Source: Bordetella parapertussis
GTDB lineage: Bacteria; Pseudomonadota; Gammaproteobacteria; Burkholderiales; Burkholderiaceae_C
Reading direction: 5' to 3'
Length of the DNA stretch: 49,387 nt
Assembly (NCBI GenBank): GCA_945888535.1
Contig: CAMDAN010000006.1
Span: 1 to 49,387 of the forward strand
Notes under the pieces: model-generated
What the model was told of the DNA's origin: nothing
Databases searched by the model: none
Seen by the model: only the letters and a program-made list of their open reading frames with translations
Translations under genes and position numbers: made by a program
Shown here: piece after piece, positions 30,516 through 37,752 of the stretch
Layout: every line of letters begins with the position of its first letter
Position numbering within the stretch: position 1 is the stretch's first letter

Positions 30516-31957
30516 TGTTTCGATTTTTAGGTCGCTACTTAGTCTGCGCCGGATTTTTTGTCTACAACCTAGGCTATGCCGCTACAACTGCGTCACCGCT
30601 TGAGGGCCTTGCACCTTTGGAAGTCCAAGAATCCAATACCCGTCTTGTGGTTCCAATGGCAACGACCGATGACTTGTGGGAGCGTATTCGCAGCGGATAC
30701 GCAATGCCCAACCTGGAAAGTGATTTGGTACGCGATCGTGAAAACTGGTACACCGCGCGGCCTGACTATATTTTTCGGATGACAGAGCGCTCCAAAAAAT
30801 ACCTTTTCCATATTGTTGAAGAGTTAGAGCTGCGCAATATGCCAACCGAACTGGCGCTGCTTCCGTTTGTGGAAAGTGCGTTTAATCCACAGGCCGTTTC
30901 AAGCGCCAAAGCCGCAGGGATGTGGCAGTTCATGCCCGCCACGGGTAAACACTTTGAGCTGAAACAAAATGTTTTTCGTGATGATCGGCGCGACGTTTTG
31001 GCATCCACACGCGCTGCTTTAGATTATTTGCAAAAGCTCCACGGTATGTTTGGTGACTGGCATTTGGCCTTGGCCGCTTACAACTGGGGCGAAGGCAGCG
31101 TGGGCCGTGCAATTGGTAAAAACAAACGCCTTGGCTTAGCAACCGATTACCCGAACCTCACGATGCCGATGGAGACGCGGTTTTATGTGCCCAAACTCCA
31201 AGCCCTCAAAAATATTGTGGCCAACCCTGGCAGTTTTAACTCCACCCTGCCTCAAATTGGCAACCACCCCTACTTTCAGAGCGTGAGCATTCGCCGTGAC
31301 ATTGATACTGTTCTTGCTGCCAAGTTAGCCGAGGTACCACTGAGTGATTTCAAAGCACTCAACCCATCGCTGAGTAAGCCCGTCATCATGGCGGCCGGAA
31401 CGCCACAAATTTTGTTGCCTTGGGACAATGCCGATATTTTTGAGCGCAATCTCTTGGGGTTTAGTGGTGGCAGGTTAGCCAGTTGGACCGTCTGGATTGC
31501 GCCAACCACCATGAAGGTGGCAGATGCGGCCAAGCGCACAGGAATGTCGGATACGCAGCTCAGAGAAGTGAACAATATCCCGCCGCGTATGTTGATCAAG
31601 GCGGGCTCAGCGTTGCTGGTTCCTCGCTCGGCCCAATCTGAAAAAGACGTGACTGAAAAGGTTGCCGACAACGGCCAGATGAGCTTGGCGCCCGAGACCG
31701 TTTTAGTCAAAAAAACAGTGAAGGCCGTCAAGGGCGATACGGTAGCTAGCCTGGCAAAGCGCTACCGCACTACGCCAGCCAATATCGTTCAATGGAACAA
31801 AGTCAGTGCCAGCGCTAACTTCAAGGCGGGCCAACAAGTCGTCTTATTTGTCCCAGCCAAAGCGGCTCGCGCCAAGGGCGCCAAAAAGCCCAAGGGCGCT
31901 GTCAAACCCAAAGCCAAAACGGTTGCTAACGCATCAGGAAAAAAGAAAGCCGGCTAG
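30512..31957 (+). CDS. mltD: Membrane-bound lytic murein transglycosylase D
   Basis: Cleaves peptidoglycan glycan strands to give 1,6-anhydro ends. 481 residues. A signal peptide occupies residues ~1-23 without a clear lipobox. The SLT domain has catalytic E121 in LPFVESAFNPQAVS and the AAGMWQFMPATGK motif. Two LysM-like repeats follow, about 325-375 (WTVWIAPTTMKVADAAKRTG) and 395-445 (VKKTVKAVKGDTVASLAKRY), then a Lys/Ala-rich tail. Overlaps gloB by ATGA. Confidence 0.93.
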   Translation: MMFRFLGRYLVCAGFFVYNLGYAATTASPLEGLAPLEVQESNTRLVVPMATTDDLWERIRSGYAMPNLESDLVRDRENWYTARPDYIFRMTERSKKYLFHIVEELELRNMPTELALLPFVESAFNPQAVSSAKAAGMWQFMPATGKHFELKQNVFRDDRRDVLASTRAALDYLQKLHGMFGDWHLALAAYNWGEGSVGRAIGKNKRLGLATDYPNLTMPMETRFYVPKLQALKNIVANPGSFNSTLPQIGNHPYFQSVSIRRDIDTVLAAKLAEVPLSDFKALNPSLSKPVIMAAGTPQILLPWDNADIFERNLLGFSGGRLASWTVWIAPTTMKVADAAKRTGMSDTQLREVNNIPPRMLIKAGSALLVPRSAQSEKDVTEKVADNGQMSLAPETVLVKKTVKAVKGDTVASLAKRYRTTPANIVQWNKVSASANFKAGQQVVLFVPAKAARAKGAKKPKGAVKPKAKTVANASGKKKAG

Positions 31958-31987
31958 CACTTTCCTCTCCTTAGCGTCTCTCTCTTT

Positions 31988-32578
31988 TTAGCGTCTATCG
32001 ACCAAAGCGTGCGCAATGGTCCCCAGATCCACATACTCCAACTCGCTGCCCACCGGAACGCCACGCGCTAAGCGCGTGGGTTGCAGGCCTTTGGCACGCA
32101 AACCTTCACTGATCACATAGGCGGTTGCTTCGCCCTCGGCTGTGAAATTGGTAGCCAATATCACCTCTTGCACGATACCGTCGCAGGCACGCTCAAACAA
32201 TTTCTTTAACCCTAAGTCATGCGGACCAATTCCGTCCAATGGACTAAGCTTACCCATCAAAACAAAATACAAGCCGCGGTAAGCCCCGGTTCGCTCGAGC
32301 GCCGATTGGTCAGCGGGCGTTTCAACCACGCACAGTTTGGTGTGGTCCCTGCGTGTATCCAAGCAGGTCGCGCACACCACGTCTTGGGTAAAGGTGTGGC
32401 AACGCTCGCAGTGGTGGACATGCTCGGTGGCGTCCAACAAGGCACGGGCCAAGGTTTGGGCCGCCGCACGATCGTGCTGCAGCAGGTGAAACGCCATGCG
32501 TTGGGCAGATTTAATTCCCACGCCGGGCAAGCGGCGCAAAGACTGAATCAAAGCGTCTAATGCGCTGGCATCTGTCAT
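31988..32578 (-). CDS. recR: Recombination protein RecR
   Basis: Acts with RecO and RecF to load RecA at gaps. 196 residues from the ATG at 32576-32578. Order: helix-hairpin-helix ([20 protein letters not shown]), a four-cysteine zinc finger ([16 protein letters not shown]), and a Toprim domain ([21 protein letters not shown]). Starts 2 bp after the ybaB stop. The dnaX-ybaB-recR order is widely conserved. Confidence 0.95.
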   Translation of the reverse strand: MTDASALDALIQSLRRLPGVGIKSAQRMAFHLLQHDRAAAQTLARALLDATEHVHHCERCHTFTQDVVCATCLDTRRDHTKLCVVETPADQSALERTGAYRGLYFVLMGKLSPLDGIGPHDLGLKKLFERACDGIVQEVILATNFTAEGEATAYVISEGLRAKGLQPTRLARGVPVGSELEYVDLGTIAHALVDRR

Positions 32579-32580
32579 TT

Positions 32581-32913
32581 TCAAAACGGCATTTTCATTC
32601 CGCCGGGCAAAGCTGGCATGCCCGCGGTGATCTTGCCCATTTTCTGGTTTGATGTTTCTTCGGCGATTCGCAAAGCGGCGTTGAAAGCAGCAGCAACCAA
32701 GTCTTCAATCATGTCTTTGTCATCGCTCAAAAGGCTGGGGTCGATAGTGACGCGTTTGACTTCGTGCTTGCACGTCATGGTGACCTTGACCAAGCCCGCG
32801 CCAGACTCACCGGTGACTTCAATCGTGCCCAATTCGTCTTGGGCTTTTTTCATGTTGTCTTGCATCGCCTGGGCTTGCTTCATCAGGCCGGCGAGTTGTC
32901 CTTTGTTGAACAT
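32581..32913 (-). CDS. ybaB: YbaB/EbfC nucleoid-associated protein
   Basis: 110-residue small DNA-binding dimer. Recognised by [50 protein letters not shown] and the C-terminal tail. AAGGA precedes the ATG at 32913. Lies between dnaX (66 bp upstream) and recR (2 bp downstream). Confidence 0.94.
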   Translation of the reverse strand: MFNKGQLAGLMKQAQAMQDNMKKAQDELGTIEVTGESGAGLVKVTMTCKHEVKRVTIDPSLLSDDKDMIEDLVAAAFNAALRIAEETSNQKMGKITAGMPALPGGMKMPF

Positions 32914-32979
32914 AGCGTTTTCCTTTATTTCGGTTAATCGTTAAAACAATGGGGGTGTATTGAAAAAGTAAGTCGTAAC

Positions 32980-34800
32980 TTAAAGCGGTCGAATCGACCC
33001 TGGCACCACCCGAGCGCCAAATTCTTGCATCATGCGTTGAACGAACGGGGCTTGGTGAATTCTTTGTTCGGCAGCCATCTGCCGCTCCGCGCTGGCGCTG
33101 GCATTGCGCCGGCCGGGGCTATCCGTTACGCGCCCCACCTCGACCGCCAAATTCACCGTTAACCCCAGCGTGTGCAACGCTTGGATTAAACGCTCGCGGC
33201 TGCCGGCTTGGTTGAGCGACTCGCGCTCCACGCGCAAAATCCATTGGTCTTCGTCACGGTCCACGAGTTGAGATTGCAGTGCGAGCTCTCGCACCATGGC
33301 TGTAATGGCCTGGGCCTCAATGAGCTTTTGTACCGTAGCATGCCAAAAATCGCCCTCAGGCGTAGGAACCAAAACGGGTAACGAATGCGCCGAGTTCAAG
33401 ACCTCCTCGCGACTTTCTGCTTGCACCCGCACCGGCACGCCGACTAACTTGGTAGGCTTAAGGGGTATGGGTGCAACTGGGGGTGGGAACTGCGAAGGCA
33501 CATCGTTGGGTTCAACCTCGTCAGCGGGCGAAGTACTCGCTCGAACCGGCAAGACCTGACCCGGTGGTGCATCATCCCAAGGCTGCACCTTACTCACGGC
33601 AGTTTGCTCAGGCTTCAGGCTTTTTTTTTCCGCTGAAACTGCGGTTGACGTATTTGGGTTTTGGTTTTGGGTTTGAATTTGGCTTTGCTTAGGCGACTTA
33701 AAAGCCAACAAACGCAAAAGCACCATAGTCAGCGCCGCGTACTCGTCAGGAGCCAGCCCCAAGTCGCCGCGACCGTGCAAGCAAATGCTGTACAACAACT
33801 GCGTTTCGTCTTGCGTCATCATGGCGGAAAGGCGCGCAATATCGGCCGCTTCGGGGTCGGTACTGTCCTCATCGGCAGCGGGGGCTTGACCCAAGGTTTG
33901 CAAAACCGCCATAGCTTGCAAAACCGTTGACATTTCTTCTAGGGTAGAGGCCGCGTTAAGCCCGTTCAGGCGCAAGGCTTCTGAGGTTTCAACCACCGTT
34001 TTACCGTCACCCAAAGCCAAGGCCTCGATCAGCCGAAAAACATACGTCCGATCGACACTTCCCAACATTTGCCGAACCGGCGCTTCGGTTAACTGGCCTG
34101 AACCAAAGGCAATCGCTTGGTCGGTTAGGCTCAGCGCGTCGCGCATCGAGCCCCGGGCGGCCCGCGCTAGCAAACGCAATGACTGCACATCGGCACTCAC
34201 GCCTTCAAGCGCCAAGACCTGCTGCAAATGTTCACGAATCGTTTCTGGCGCCATGGGCCGCAAGTTGAACTGCAAACAACGCGAAAGCACCGTCACCGGT
34301 ACTTTTTGGGGATCGGTGGTGGCAAGTACGAACTTCAAATACTCGGGCGGCTCTTCGAGCGTTTTCAACATGGCATTGAAAGCCGTGTTGGTCAACATAT
34401 GAACCTCGTCAATCATGAAGACTTTAAAGCGCCCTTGGACCGGCTTGTAAACCGCTTGCTCTAACAAAGCTTGAACCTCATCAACGCCACGGTTGGACGC
34501 CGCATCCAGCTCGGTGTAGTCCACAAAACGCCCCGAATCAATGTCGGTACAAGCCTGGCACACGCCACACGACGTTGCGGTAATCGTTCCTAAACCATCG
34601 GCGCCTTGGCAGTTCAATGATTTGGCCAAAATTCGAGAAACCGTTGTCTTACCGACGCCGCGGGTTCCCGTGAATAAATAGGCGTGGTGCAAACGTTGGG
34701 TGGTTAGGGCATTGCTCAGCGCCCGCACGACATGGTCTTGGCCCACCATTTCAGTGAAATTGCGAGGGCGGTACTTGCGGGCGAGCACGAGGTAAGACAT
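32980..34800 (-). CDS. dnaX: DNA polymerase III tau/gamma subunit
   Basis: Clamp-loader ATPase. 606 residues as tau. The AAA+ module has GTRGVGKT (45-52), zinc ligands C64, C78, C81, C84, and the DEVHMLTNTAFNAMLKTLEEPP Walker B/sensor region in parts. Domain III ends near residue 370. A Pro/Ser/Val-rich linker follows, then the tau C-terminal domain that binds polymerase and helicase. At codons 391-394 there is a run of nine A (33621-33629) where slippage would give a ~394-397-residue gamma form. Start ATG at 34800; divergent from the SRP RNA gene. Confidence 0.95.
   Translation of the reverse strand: MSYLVLARKYRPRNFTEMVGQDHVVRALSNALTTQRLHHAYLFTGTRGVGKTTVSRILAKSLNCQGADGLGTITATSCGVCQACTDIDSGRFVDYTELDAASNRGVDEVQALLEQAVYKPVQGRFKVFMIDEVHMLTNTAFNAMLKTLEEPPEYLKFVLATTDPQKVPVTVLSRCLQFNLRPMAPETIREHLQQVLALEGVSADVQSLRLLARAARGSMRDALSLTDQAIAFGSGQLTEAPVRQMLGSVDRTYVFRLIEALALGDGKTVVETSEALRLNGLNAASTLEEMSTVLQAMAVLQTLGQAPAADEDSTDPEAADIARLSAMMTQDETQLLYSICLHGRGDLGLAPDEYAALTMVLLRLLAFKSPKQSQIQTQNQNPNTSTAVSAEKKSLKPEQTAVSKVQPWDDAPPGQVLPVRASTSPADEVEPNDVPSQFPPPVAPIPLKPTKLVGVPVRVQAESREEVLNSAHSLPVLVPTPEGDFWHATVQKLIEAQAITAMVRELALQSQLVDRDEDQWILRVERESLNQAGSRERLIQALHTLGLTVNLAVEVGRVTDSPGRRNASASAERQMAAEQRIHQAPFVQRMMQEFGARVVPGSIRPL
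33621..33629 (-). other. Nine-A slippage site in dnaX
   Basis: The coding strand reads G followed by nine A and then GCCTGA. The zero frame gives E-K-K-S-L-K and continues to full tau. Losing one A (or a +1 shift) gives GCC TGA, stopping at once. Gaining one A (or a -1 shift) gives AAG CCT GAA GCC TGA, stopping after four codons. The stops fall just after domain III, where E. coli gamma ends. Nine-A transcriptional slippage in dnaX is known from Thermus thermophilus. Use here is inference. Confidence 0.6.
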
Positions 34801-34848
34801 GGCATGATTCTAAGGTGTCGCCACGCGCCTGCTTCGAAGCGAACCCAG

Positions 34849-34854
34849 TACAAT
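34849..34854 (+). promoter_or_regulatory. -10 element of the SRP RNA gene
   Basis: TACAAT, a 5/6 match to the sigma-70 -10 box, ends 7 bp before the 5' end of the paired SRP RNA helix at 34862, exactly where transcription should begin. The -35 region is poor. Confidence 0.6.
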
Positions 34855-34861
34855 TCAAACT

Positions 34862-34954
34862 GACGGGCCTCCCCGCATGGTGAAGCGGCCAACCGGGTCA
34901 GGTGGGGAACCAAGCAGCCCTAACTGTGGAGCCAGTGCCGGGGTCAGGCTCGTC
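34862..34954 (+). ncRNA. ffs: Signal recognition particle RNA, small (4.5S) type
   Basis: RNA scaffold of the signal recognition particle, bound by Ffh. The conserved apical domain reads GGTCAGGTGGGGAACCAAGCAGCC, seen here as GGTCAGG, a GGAA loop and AAGCAGCC at about 34896-34918. The ends pair over nine bases: GACGGGCCT at 34862-34870 with AGGCTCGTC at 34946-34954, and CCCCG with CGGGG inside that. Length ~93 nt. The 3' end overlaps the remnant stop codon of a flavoprotein gene copy on the opposite strand. No T-rich terminator follows directly. Confidence 0.92.
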
Positions 34955-35039
34955 AACCTCCCAAATAGTTAAGTACCCCCAAAGCAGCACGTCTGCCTGT
35001 CGCCATCAACGCATTGAGCAAATACCCGCCTTTAGGCGC
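34920..35039 (+). repeat. Left copy of the ~120-bp imperfect direct repeat
   Basis: Aligns without gaps to 36447-36566 (offset 1527). Over the best 100 bp (34931-35030) there are 8 mismatches, and 12 over the 111 bp from 34920; similarity fades near 35039. It contains the last ~35 bp of the SRP RNA gene and the 3' ~80 bp of the flavoprotein gene in reverse. The longest identical block is 29 bp (34958-34986). Confidence 0.9.
34953..35036 (-). pseudogene. 3' remnant of a diverged flavoprotein gene copy
   Basis: Read on the minus strand this segment encodes the last ~27 codons of the HI0933-type flavoprotein, ending GGYLLNALMATGRRAAL and the same stop as the intact gene at 36480. Of the six differences between 34953 and 35030, five are third-position synonymous and one changes Ser to Leu; a Thr-to-Lys change lies just beyond. 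Upstream of it the similarity is lost. It is too short to be functional and marks the left edge of the insertion. Confidence 0.85.
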
Positions 35040-35096
35040 GGCATTAAAGCAAACTCACAGCGGCTATGGCCCTAAGAGGTTGAGTCGAGGTGTAAG

Positions 35097-35124
35097 TTGA
35101 CATATCTTCGCTGATCGATAACAT
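35097..35124 (+). promoter_or_regulatory. Promoter of the inserted serine hydrolase gene
   Basis: A perfect -35 box TTGACA (35097-35102), 16 bp, then TAACAT (4/6 to -10), about 30 bp before the ATG. It lies inside the inserted segment, so the gene brings its own promoter. Confidence 0.55.
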
Positions 35125-35154
35125 CTTCCGAATAAAAGTTTTGAGGCTCCTGTG

Positions 35155-36444
35155 ATGAAAACATTACCAAAGATATTCCTACTTGTGAGCGTCATAGGTA
35201 GTTTCTTCATGTTGACAAGCGCTCAACAGATGCCAATGCTTCCACAAACCGATCCTGGCGGCAAGGCTGTTATTTATAACCAACCCTTTGCAGAGATCCC
35301 AGAACTCGAGCGGCCTAATGACGCGACTATTTCTTTTTATGAAGAACGTCGTTTCAGCCTTTTAAAGTTGCGCGAATCGCAAGGGCGGCTTTATACGATC
35401 AAGCCCAAAGGCAATGCTGTTGAATATGTAGCGCAACCCAACAAACCAAGCGAAACTCTAAATGTAGAGTTCTCCAAGGGCTATATTCTGAGCTACCTTT
35501 ACTATGAAAAGGGAGTCATTAAATACAGCGGAAAAGCAAGTGACGGGCGCTTTGAGAGGAATATCGATGATGAAACGCCATTCTTAACAAATTCGACTGG
35601 TAAAAGTATTACGTCATACATCGTAGGTCATGCGATATGTGACGGTTATATCAGTTCGATGGATGAAGTAATTGATTGGCCAATGATGAGCAAGACTCTC
35701 TACCAAGGTCAACCACTTAGCAACCTCCTCAACATGAACGCAGGCGACAAGCACACTGTTGACAAAGTGAGTACACGCGTGATGGGGTCTACAACTCACC
35801 ACCGTGAAATGGGACTGGATACTATCGCTGCATCATTAGAAGGTGTCGAGAAGCGGGGCAATGAGGTTTTTTACAACAACTTTCTTACCGACATCATCGC
35901 GAACTATGTCGTGTTCAAAGCCGGTGATAACTACGACGAGTTGATCCGAAAAATATTTCAGGATAAGGTGAAGATTAAATACGCTGTTTCATATGCTAAG
36001 CGTGCAACGTCGCTCACCAACGGTAAGCGTTCTAGCTATTTTGGGGCGCCCCAGACGCTAGCTTCATATGGGTACTACATGTCACGGATGGATTTTTTGC
36101 GAGTCGCCGAAGCGATGATGAAAGACTATCAAGATGAAACTTGTGTTGGTCGATATTTGAAAAGTGCTCAAAAGCAAGCAAAAGCTTGGCCTAAATATCG
36201 ACCAAATGACGATAACGCAAAGTTCTGGATTCACACACATGCTAAGAAATATGGGGCCCAGTTTTATTTCGACTTTCTCGGAATGAGTGATCGAAATATT
36301 TTTACAACAGAAGGTTTTAACGGGCAAAACATGATGATTGACATGGATAACTCGCGCATCGTCGTGACGAACAGTGCTGCTACGGCTTGGGACACACGCG
36401 TTTTTATTCTCAACGTTATCAAGAACGGGGAGCTACCGAAGTAG
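35155..36444 (+). CDS. Secreted serine hydrolase, beta-lactamase/class C fold
   Basis: 429 residues from the ATG at 35155; a GTG directly before it is less well placed to GAGG, which sits 8 bp upstream of the ATG. A signal peptide covers residues 1-23 (IFLLVSVIGSFFMLTSA). The catalytic motif S147-T-G-K150 lies in FLTNSTGKSITSYIVGHA, and Y240-N-N fits the second motif. The C-terminus has GFNGQNMMIDMDNSRIVVTNS, typical of 6-aminohexanoate-hydrolase/esterase-like members. The substrate cannot be told; an antibiotic role should not be assumed. The gene is visibly richer in A+T than its neighbours (sampled lines at 35941 and 36301 have 19 and 24 G+C of 60). Its stop lies 2 bp before the right repeat, and no mobility gene accompanies it. 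Confidence 0.82.
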   Translation: MKTLPKIFLLVSVIGSFFMLTSAQQMPMLPQTDPGGKAVIYNQPFAEIPELERPNDATISFYEERRFSLLKLRESQGRLYTIKPKGNAVEYVAQPNKPSETLNVEFSKGYILSYLYYEKGVIKYSGKASDGRFERNIDDETPFLTNSTGKSITSYIVGHAICDGYISSMDEVIDWPMMSKTLYQGQPLSNLLNMNAGDKHTVDKVSTRVMGSTTHHREMGLDTIAASLEGVEKRGNEVFYNNFLTDIIANYVVFKAGDNYDELIRKIFQDKVKIKYAVSYAKRATSLTNGKRSSYFGAPQTLASYGYYMSRMDFLRVAEAMMKDYQDETCVGRYLKSAQKQAKAWPKYRPNDDNAKFWIHTHAKKYGAQFYFDFLGMSDRNIFTTEGFNGQNMMIDMDNSRIVVTNSAATAWDTRVFILNVIKNGELPK

Positions 36445-36446
36445 TT

Positions 36447-36566
36447 CTGACTGCTGCGCCAGTGTCGGGGGCAGGCTCGTCAACCGCCCAAATAGTTAAG
36501 TACCCCCAAAGCAGCTCGCCTGCCGGTCGCCATCGACGCATTGAGCAAATAGCCGCCTGTGGGGGC
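36447..36566 (+). repeat. Right copy of the ~120-bp imperfect direct repeat
   Basis: Partner of 34920-35039. It starts right after the serine hydrolase stop codon with a truncated SRP RNA 3' end (GCCAGTGTCGGGGGCAGGC is the recognisable part) and runs into the intact flavoprotein gene. The SRP fragment has no 5' half or apical loop and is not a functional RNA gene. Confidence 0.9.
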
Positions 36567-37751
36567 TTCCCAATCTAGCATCTCACCGGCACAAAAAACA
36601 CCCGGCAACTGCTCCAGCATCAAGTCGGAATTCAATACTTCAAACAACACGCCGCCGGCGCTGCTGATGGCTTCATCGATCGGTCGAAACGCTTGCAAGT
36701 TGATTGGCAGCGCTTTGATGGCGTTGGCGAGTATTTCCGGTTTGGCGTGTGCATTGTCAAAAACAGATTTGGGTAATCGTTCATGCAAGATGGCGCTTTT
36801 GATCCCGTCTAAATGCAGCCGGCTTTTAAGGTGGTTAGAGAGTGAGCGAGAACCGCGGGGGTGCTTTATCTCAGCAGTTACTTTGTCTAGCGGCATGTCG
36901 GGCAAAAGATCGAGATAAAAAGTCGCTTCGCCATTGTGCAAAATCGCGTCCCGTAGCTCAGACGACGCCGCATAAATCAAACTGCCCTCGACGCCGGTTG
37001 CCGTCGCTACAAACTCGCCCTTGCGCTGAAACGCTATGCTGCCATCGCTTGCGGCTACCGAAATCGCAACCGATTTAAAAGGCTGGCCTGCAAAACGCTC
37101 TTTGAAAAATGGGCTCCAGCCCTCTGAGACATCAAACCCACAGTTCGAAGGCAACAAGGGCGACACCGCCACGCCTTTGGCGGCCAACAGTGAGACCCAC
37201 GCGCCGTTAGAACCCAAGCGCGACCAGCTACCGCCGCCCAAAGCCAAAACGACCGCGATTGCTTTTACTTTGACCTCGCCTTGCGGCGTTTCAAAGGTCA
37301 GGGATTGATCGGCGTCCCAGCCGGTCCAGCGGTGACGCATATGAAACTCGGCTGCCGCGCCTGCTGATGCATTGGTTGGATGGCGCAAACGCTGCAACCA
37401 CGCCCGCAACAAGGGCGTTGCTTTCATATCCGTTGGAAAAACGCGGCCCGACGTTCCTACAAAAGTAGGAACGCCTAAATCAAGCGACCACTGTTGCAGC
37501 GCTTGGGCATCAAAGTCTTTTAAAACAGATTCAATCGCAGCGCGTCGTGCGCCGAAGCGACCAGAAAAAGCATCGGCGTTTTCGGAGTGTGTGAGGTTGA
37601 GACCGCCTTTACCGGCGAGCAAAAATTTACGCCCCACCGAAGGCATGGCATCAAACACATGAACTTTGCGCCCTGCTTCAGACAACACTTGTGCCGCCAT
37701 CAAACCAGCAGGACCGCCGCCGATGATGACGGTGGGTAAATCTGCATTCAT
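36480..37751 (-). CDS. HI0933/BaiN-type flavoprotein (TIGR03862-like)
   Basis: FAD-dependent protein of 423 residues, related to the HI0933 family. The FAD motif GGGPAGLMAAQVLSEAG starts at residue 11, followed by VGRKFLLAGKGGLNLTHSE, characteristic of the family, and the C-terminal GVFCAGEMLDWEAPTGGYLL. The reaction is unknown; relatives have been linked to bile acid or quinone-like reductions. The ATG at 37749-37751 is 1 bp after the addA stop, so it is in the addB-addA transcript. Its 3' end is duplicated in diverged form at 34953-35036. Confidence 0.88.
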   Translation of the reverse strand: MNADLPTVIIGGGPAGLMAAQVLSEAGRKVHVFDAMPSVGRKFLLAGKGGLNLTHSENADAFSGRFGARRAAIESVLKDFDAQALQQWSLDLGVPTFVGTSGRVFPTDMKATPLLRAWLQRLRHPTNASAGAAAEFHMRHRWTGWDADQSLTFETPQGEVKVKAIAVVLALGGGSWSRLGSNGAWVSLLAAKGVAVSPLLPSNCGFDVSEGWSPFFKERFAGQPFKSVAISVAASDGSIAFQRKGEFVATATGVEGSLIYAASSELRDAILHNGEATFYLDLLPDMPLDKVTAEIKHPRGSRSLSNHLKSRLHLDGIKSAILHERLPKSVFDNAHAKPEILANAIKALPINLQAFRPIDEAISSAGGVLFEVLNSDLMLEQLPGVFCAGEMLDWEAPTGGYLLNASMATGRRAALGVLNYLGG

Positions 37752-37752
37752 C

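Noticed and set aside
35155..36444. Antibiotic-resistance beta-lactamase call for the inserted gene
   Set aside because: It has the SxxK and YxN motifs of the wider fold but no clear KTG, and its C-terminus is esterase-like, so only a general serine hydrolase call is justified.
36447..36480. Second SRP RNA gene
   Set aside because: Only the last ~35 bases are present, without the apical loop or 5' strand, so it is part of the repeat and not a gene.
34920..36566. Insertion sequence or composite transposon
   Set aside because: The flanks are direct repeats of host gene ends, there are no terminal inverted repeats and no transposase or integrase frame.
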